Positions 13,340 through 16,969 of a stretch of 16,969 bases of DNA are shown in pieces. The stretch lies in contig JALNZD010000061.1 in the NCBI GenBank assembly GCA_023229505.1, positions 1-16,969 of the forward strand. Direction: 5' to 3'. The stretch is from Bacteroidales bacterium. Lineage in GTDB: Bacteria > Bacteroidota > Bacteroidia > Bacteroidales > JAGOPY01. The number at the start of each line of letters is the position of its first letter. Position 1 is the stretch's first letter. The notes below the pieces were generated by a model. The model searched no databases. It was given only the letters and a program-made list of their open reading frames with translations, and had not been told where the DNA came from. Made by a program: the position numbers and the translations under genes.

Positions 13340-14578
13340 ATGAAGGTATTGATGGTGAACACATATGATATCAGGGGAGGGGCGGCAAGGTCGGCTTTGC
13401 GGGTCTATCAGGCATTGAAGTCCCAACAGGTCGATGTGAAGTTAATGGTTCAGAATAAATGGGGGGATGACGATGATATTTTAGGCCCATCTGGCAGGTT
13501 TAATAAAATGGCCGCAGAACTGCGCCCCTACCTGGATTTTGCCATTACATTTCCCTGGCACCGCCGCAGGATCCCTTTCTTTCCTGCATACTTACCTGGT
13601 AATTTCATCCGGAGAGTTAAAAAAGTCGGGCCCGATATAATTCATCTAAACTGGATAACAGGTGGCTTTGTCAGGCTGGAATCCCTTGCGGAAATAAATG
13701 TCCCCATTGTATGGACACTTCACGACATGTGGGCATTTACCGGCGGATGTCATTATGCCGAAGAATGCACCCGATATGAAAAAGCCTGCGGAGCCTGTCC
13801 CATTCTCATATCCAGTAAGGAGCGTGATCTCAGCCGGTGGATCTTTAACCGTAAAATAGAGACCTACCGCAAAATCAGAAACCTCACCATTATCACACCA
13901 AGTCACTGGCTTGCAGGCTGTGTCAGGAGGAGTCCCCTGCTGGGCGGTTTCCCGGTTGAAATTATCCCCAATTCTTTGGACACCGGTGTATTTTTTCCGG
14001 AGAATAAAGCCTTATCAAGAAATTATTTTGGTTTCGCTGCCAATAGAAAGATCATACTTTTTGGCGCCCTGGATGCCACCAAAAACAGATTGAAAGGTTT
14101 TATCGAGCTTTCTGAAGCCCTGCAACTTATCCCTGATAAAAAAAATATCGAACTGGCGGTTTTTGGTTCAGCAAAACGGGAAACAACATCCCTTCCCGGG
14201 TTCAACGCGCGTTACTTTGGTCATATTGCAGATGATGGAAAGCTTAGAAAGCTATACTCCGCTGCCGATGTCATGGTGGTCCCTTCTATCCAGGAGGTTT
14301 TTGGCCAGACCGCGACGGAAGCCATGGCCTGCGGGACACCGGTCGTGGCCTTCGGGGCCACCGGCCTGCTCGATATCGTGGAACATAAAGTAAATGGCTA
14401 TCTCGCAGAACCTTTTAAACCGGAAGACCTTGCTGCGGGGATATTATGGTGTCTTGAAAACAGGGAACGCAACCGGCAGCTTTCTTCAGCAGCCGTGGAA
14501 ACCGTGAAGAACAAGTTTGACATGAAAAAGAATGTGCAGCGATTTATTTCACTTTATGAACGACTAACAACTAACTAA
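13340..14578 (+). CDS. Family 4 glycosyltransferase (GT-B fold)
   Basis: The N-terminal domain shows KVLMVNTYDIRGGAARSAL (acceptor-binding Gly loop), DIIHLNWITGG and TLHDMWAFTGGCHYAEEC. The four cysteines C137, C143, C150 and C153 (the last two as CxxC) are typical of this GT4 subgroup and may bind a metal. The C-terminal donor domain has FGALDATKNRLKGF, ARYFGHI and SAADVMVVPSIQEVFGQTATEAMACGTPVVAF. E319 and E327 form the EX7E motif for the nucleotide sugar, and GLLDIVEHKVNGYL follows. It is a retaining enzyme similar to colanic-acid WcaC-type transferases. At 412 residues it is complete. Its 3' end converges on the GT-C gene with a 39-base gap. Confidence 0.93.
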   Translation: MKVLMVNTYDIRGGAARSALRVYQALKSQQVDVKLMVQNKWGDDDDILGPSGRFNKMAAELRPYLDFAITFPWHRRRIPFFPAYLPGNFIRRVKKVGPDIIHLNWITGGFVRLESLAEINVPIVWTLHDMWAFTGGCHYAEECTRYEKACGACPILISSKERDLSRWIFNRKIETYRKIRNLTIITPSHWLAGCVRRSPLLGGFPVEIIPNSLDTGVFFPENKALSRNYFGFAANRKIILFGALDATKNRLKGFIELSEALQLIPDKKNIELAVFGSAKRETTSLPGFNARYFGHIADDGKLRKLYSAADVMVVPSIQEVFGQTATEAMACGTPVVAFGATGLLDIVEHKVNGYLAEPFKPEDLAAGILWCLENRERNRQLSSAAVETVKNKFDMKKNVQRFISLYERLTTN

Positions 14579-14617
14579 TAAGATGATACATGAAACACGA
14601 TGGGTGAAGGACTGGCA

Positions 14618-16789
14618 TCAATGATCACCGACAGGTAGTGCAGGGCGCTCCATTTTTCCGGACCACATTTTTAAATATCCCCAATCATAAAGTATATCAA
14701 AACTATCATTATTTGGTGGAATATCTCCAACTATTACCTCTGCATCCGAATATTCAAAACCTGAATTGTAATAATTTGCTCCAAAATATTCCATTTGTTT
14801 TTCATCCTTGTTCTTTATTAAAGCCCATAATGGATATTCCCAGCTATCTCCTCCAAAAGACAAACCAATCTTTTTGTATTGATTAGTCTGAATAACTTGA
14901 ACTGCATTAAAATATCCAGTTTTTAAATCAACTCTTCCGACAAAATATTTTTCATTTCTTGAAACACCTAATTTTTCAATCGGTTTTAAAGGATTAAATA
15001 TAAGATATGGCAAAGCTGACACACTTAAAACTATTATTAATATGTTCCTTAGATTTGAAAGGAAAAGCAATTTTTTACTGAAAACTAACCCCAAAATAAA
15101 AAGAGAGGAAATAAACAATATGCTGTAACTCAAAAACAACAATTTTGAATCTAAAGAAAAAAAATATCCTTGATGAATTTCTATGCCGGTAATTTCACCT
15201 ATTCTAACTATAATGATATTTCTTACGGAAGGTTGCTGTAATAATAAGAAAGTGATAAAGCTGATTGTAGTGAAAGAAATAAGGAATAACCTTTTATATT
15301 TCATAAGAAAACTCATGATTTTCTCAATAAAAAATAGAATTCGATAATATTTCCCATCACTCAGAACAATTGAAATAAATGGGATTGCAAGTAAAAAAAA
15401 TGGCAAATCAAGTCTGGATTGCCATGGTTGCCATTTAAAAACCAATGAAAAAAGCAAATATCCTGTAACTAAAGCAACCAAATAAAATATCAATAGTATT
15501 TTATTAGCGAATTTTTTTAACAATTTAAACAAAACAACGACACCAGCTATAAATAATAACAGGTGAATCAGGTTTCCTGCTGCATCTTCATCGATTCTAT
15601 ACCAGATTCCATATTTTGTATTAAGGTAGTTAACATTTGCATTATCAACAGGGACATTAATTATTTGATGCATAATGGTTATCCCATTTTCAACCATCTT
15701 ATTCCATAAAGGGAATGGTAATGCCAAATGCATCGAAATATTTTTTGCAGCCGTTGATATCATATTTCCAAAGTTCAATATTTCTTGCTTATTAGTTACA
15801 TTACCAAAAACATTGTCGAATGAACTGTAATTCCGATAAATCAGTTGTCCGTTAATAACAATGAAAAACAATATTACCAGGGGAATTGCTTTTATTAATT
15901 GAAATTTATATTTTATTATCCACACAACAGCAATTCCCACACAAAATGGAAAAACAAACAAATAAGAAGTCGGTTTAGCGAACCATCCAAGACTTAAGCA
16001 TATCGAAAAAAGAATAATGTGCTTTAATTTTAATTGCTTTTCTATAATTGGCACATATCCAAAATACACTATGGCTAAGGAGAAAAATGATGCAAGATAA
16101 TCTGTTTGAGTTGTTGTAGCCTGGAGAATGCCCATCGGAATTATAACAAGTAAAAGAATCGATACAAAAACCGATTTTCTTTTACTAGTTTTGTTTGCAA
16201 GCCGCTCAGAAATTAATGTCACGAGTAATAAAGAGCTAATCATTGAAAAGTACTGAATCAAATTTGCGAAACAATCGCAACCACTTAATAAATAAGTATT
16301 CAAAATAAGATATTCAGATAAACAGGGCGTAAATAGTTGGCGGATATTATTAGTTTGGTAAAAGTTTAGGTTACCATTTTGGATCCAATGCATAACACGG
16401 CTCAGGTGATAAGTCATTGAATCCCAATTGTTAGGTGGAAACAGCAATGCTATTAAAAATAATGACGCTAAAAAAAGAGAAACTATTAAATAAAAGAAAT
16501 AATTGGATTTATCGAGCTTTAACTGATGAATTTGCTCACTAAAATCAACAAACACAGATTTAAACTTACCTTTTTTAAATGCTAGAGCTACAAGCACTAT
16601 GCAGATCATAACCCAAAAAATTGAAATAGGCAACCGCTTAACCATGTTAAAGAATGAAAATGTTTCCAGCATCACTACTGAAAAAAATGCATTTATTATC
16701 ATGGCTTTCACAAATGCAATGCGCATTTCAGCTTGCCTATAGAATAATGCAAATAGTGATAAAATTGAAAATAAATTAAATATAATCAT
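14618..16789 (-). CDS. Large multi-membrane-segment GT-C-type glycosyltransferase (GT39/ArnT-like)
   Basis: This 723-residue protein has at least ten hydrophobic membrane segments spread over residues 1-590 and a soluble C-terminal tail of about 130 residues. The segment after an early membrane helix, FPPNNWDSMTYHLSRVMHWIQNGN (N121, W122, D123, H128), resembles the first periplasmic loop of GT-C enzymes, where an acidic residue is catalytic. It is followed by RQLFTPCLSEYLIL, another conserved feature of this group. Such proteins take a sugar from an undecaprenyl-phosphate carrier on the periplasmic side and attach it to a polysaccharide, lipid A or protein. The acceptor here cannot be told. 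It is a single gene transcribed against the GT4 gene. Its low GC content suggests a separate origin from the GT4 neighbour. Confidence 0.75.
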   Translation of the reverse strand: MIIFNLFSILSLFALFYRQAEMRIAFVKAMIINAFFSVVMLETFSFFNMVKRLPISIFWVMICIVLVALAFKKGKFKSVFVDFSEQIHQLKLDKSNYFFYLIVSLFLASLFLIALLFPPNNWDSMTYHLSRVMHWIQNGNLNFYQTNNIRQLFTPCLSEYLILNTYLLSGCDCFANLIQYFSMISSLLLVTLISERLANKTSKRKSVFVSILLLVIIPMGILQATTTQTDYLASFFSLAIVYFGYVPIIEKQLKLKHIILFSICLSLGWFAKPTSYLFVFPFCVGIAVVWIIKYKFQLIKAIPLVILFFIVINGQLIYRNYSSFDNVFGNVTNKQEILNFGNMISTAAKNISMHLALPFPLWNKMVENGITIMHQIINVPVDNANVNYLNTKYGIWYRIDEDAAGNLIHLLLFIAGVVVLFKLLKKFANKILLIFYLVALVTGYLLFSLVFKWQPWQSRLDLPFFLLAIPFISIVLSDGKYYRILFFIEKIMSFLMKYKRLFLISFTTISFITFLLLQQPSVRNIIIVRIGEITGIEIHQGYFFSLDSKLLFLSYSILFISSLFILGLVFSKKLLFLSNLRNILIIVLSVSALPYLIFNPLKPIEKLGVSRNEKYFVGRVDLKTGYFNAVQVIQTNQYKKIGLSFGGDSWEYPLWALIKNKDEKQMEYFGANYYNSGFEYSDAEVIVGDIPPNNDSFDILYDWGYLKMWSGKMERPALPVGDH

Positions 16790-16877
16790 TGCTTAACCCT
16801 AAGTGGAGAATTTATCAGCCCTGATTGAAATTAAAAGTATTCGTTACTGTTCAGCGGTTATGAACATATTAACAGAC

Positions 16878-16906
16878 CAAAGATAATGAAAGAGTACCTG
16901 ACCAAA
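16878..16906 (-). promoter_or_regulatory. Possible promoter for the GT-C gene
   Basis: On the minus strand 16885-16878 reads TATCTTTG, a full match to TAnnTTTG, about 90 bases before the GT-C start. A TTTG at 16906-16903 lies 17 bases upstream, which is slightly short for the usual spacing. The site overlaps the start of the partial reading frame on the plus strand. Confidence 0.3.
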
Positions 16907-16969
16907 GAACGTTTTATAACTTTATTTGACATGGGGTTAATATTTTCCGATACTTGCATTGATGAAAAT
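16886..16969 (+). CDS. Partial open reading frame at the window edge, unknown function
   Basis: An ATG at 16886 opens 28 codons (MKEYLTKERFITLFDMGLIF...) that continue past the end of the window. It is divergent from the GT-C gene with 96 bases between the starts. The composition is plausible for coding, but no domain can be recognised in such a short piece, and no clear promoter precedes it. It could be a real gene or chance. Confidence 0.35.
   Translation, partial: MKEYLTKERFITLFDMGLIFSDTCIDEN

Overview
The window looks like a chromosomal segment from a member of the Bacteroidota. This rests on the predicted protein families (a Bacteroidota-type AAA_14/DUF4143 ATPase, a Bro-N protein, IS21/IS630/IS5 transposases), on moderate-to-low GC content, and on TAnnTTTG-type -7 promoter boxes where genes diverge. 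No rRNA, tRNA or CRISPR array is visible, so the genus cannot be named.

Positions 1 to about 4670 are a graveyard of mobile elements. From left to right they hold the first codons of an IS3-family orfA (minus strand), an IS630-family transposase broken by an A8 frameshift and then cut by an IS21-type end, a C-terminal istB remnant (minus), a second and different istB remnant (plus, frameshifted), an AAA_14/DUF4143 ATPase lacking its N-terminus, and a Bro-N/DinD-like gene split by a complete IS5-family element. That IS5 element has 13-bp perfect inverted ends and a TATA target duplication, and removing it on paper restores the Bro-N reading frame. All three P-loop ATPase remnants start inside their Walker A motif.

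Positions 4670 to 16789 are a surface-polysaccharide (O-antigen, capsule or exopolysaccharide) locus arranged in five alternating transcription units. They are: gmd-fcl (minus, GDP-mannose to GDP-L-fucose); two overlapping GT2 genes (plus), the second being a fusion of two GT2 domains; a translationally coupled three-gene operon (minus) of VanZ-like membrane protein, CitE/HpcH-like lyase and SGNH-like protein with Gly-Gly-Cys instead of Gly-Asp-Ser; a GT2-GT4 pair (plus); and a 723-residue multi-membrane-segment GT-C-type glycosyltransferase (minus). A further partial reading frame begins at 16886 and leaves the window.

The likely combined role is as follows. Gmd and Fcl supply GDP-L-fucose, the soluble GT2 and GT4 enzymes assemble a fucose-containing repeat unit, and the GT-C protein adds a sugar from a lipid-linked donor. 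The VanZ/CitE-like/SGNH-like operon is the least explained part and may add or process a non-sugar decoration. Base composition is mosaic: about 22-30% GC in sampled parts of the GT2 genes, the SGNH-like gene and the GT-C gene, against about 47% in the CitE-like and GT4 genes. This suggests the locus was assembled from several sources.
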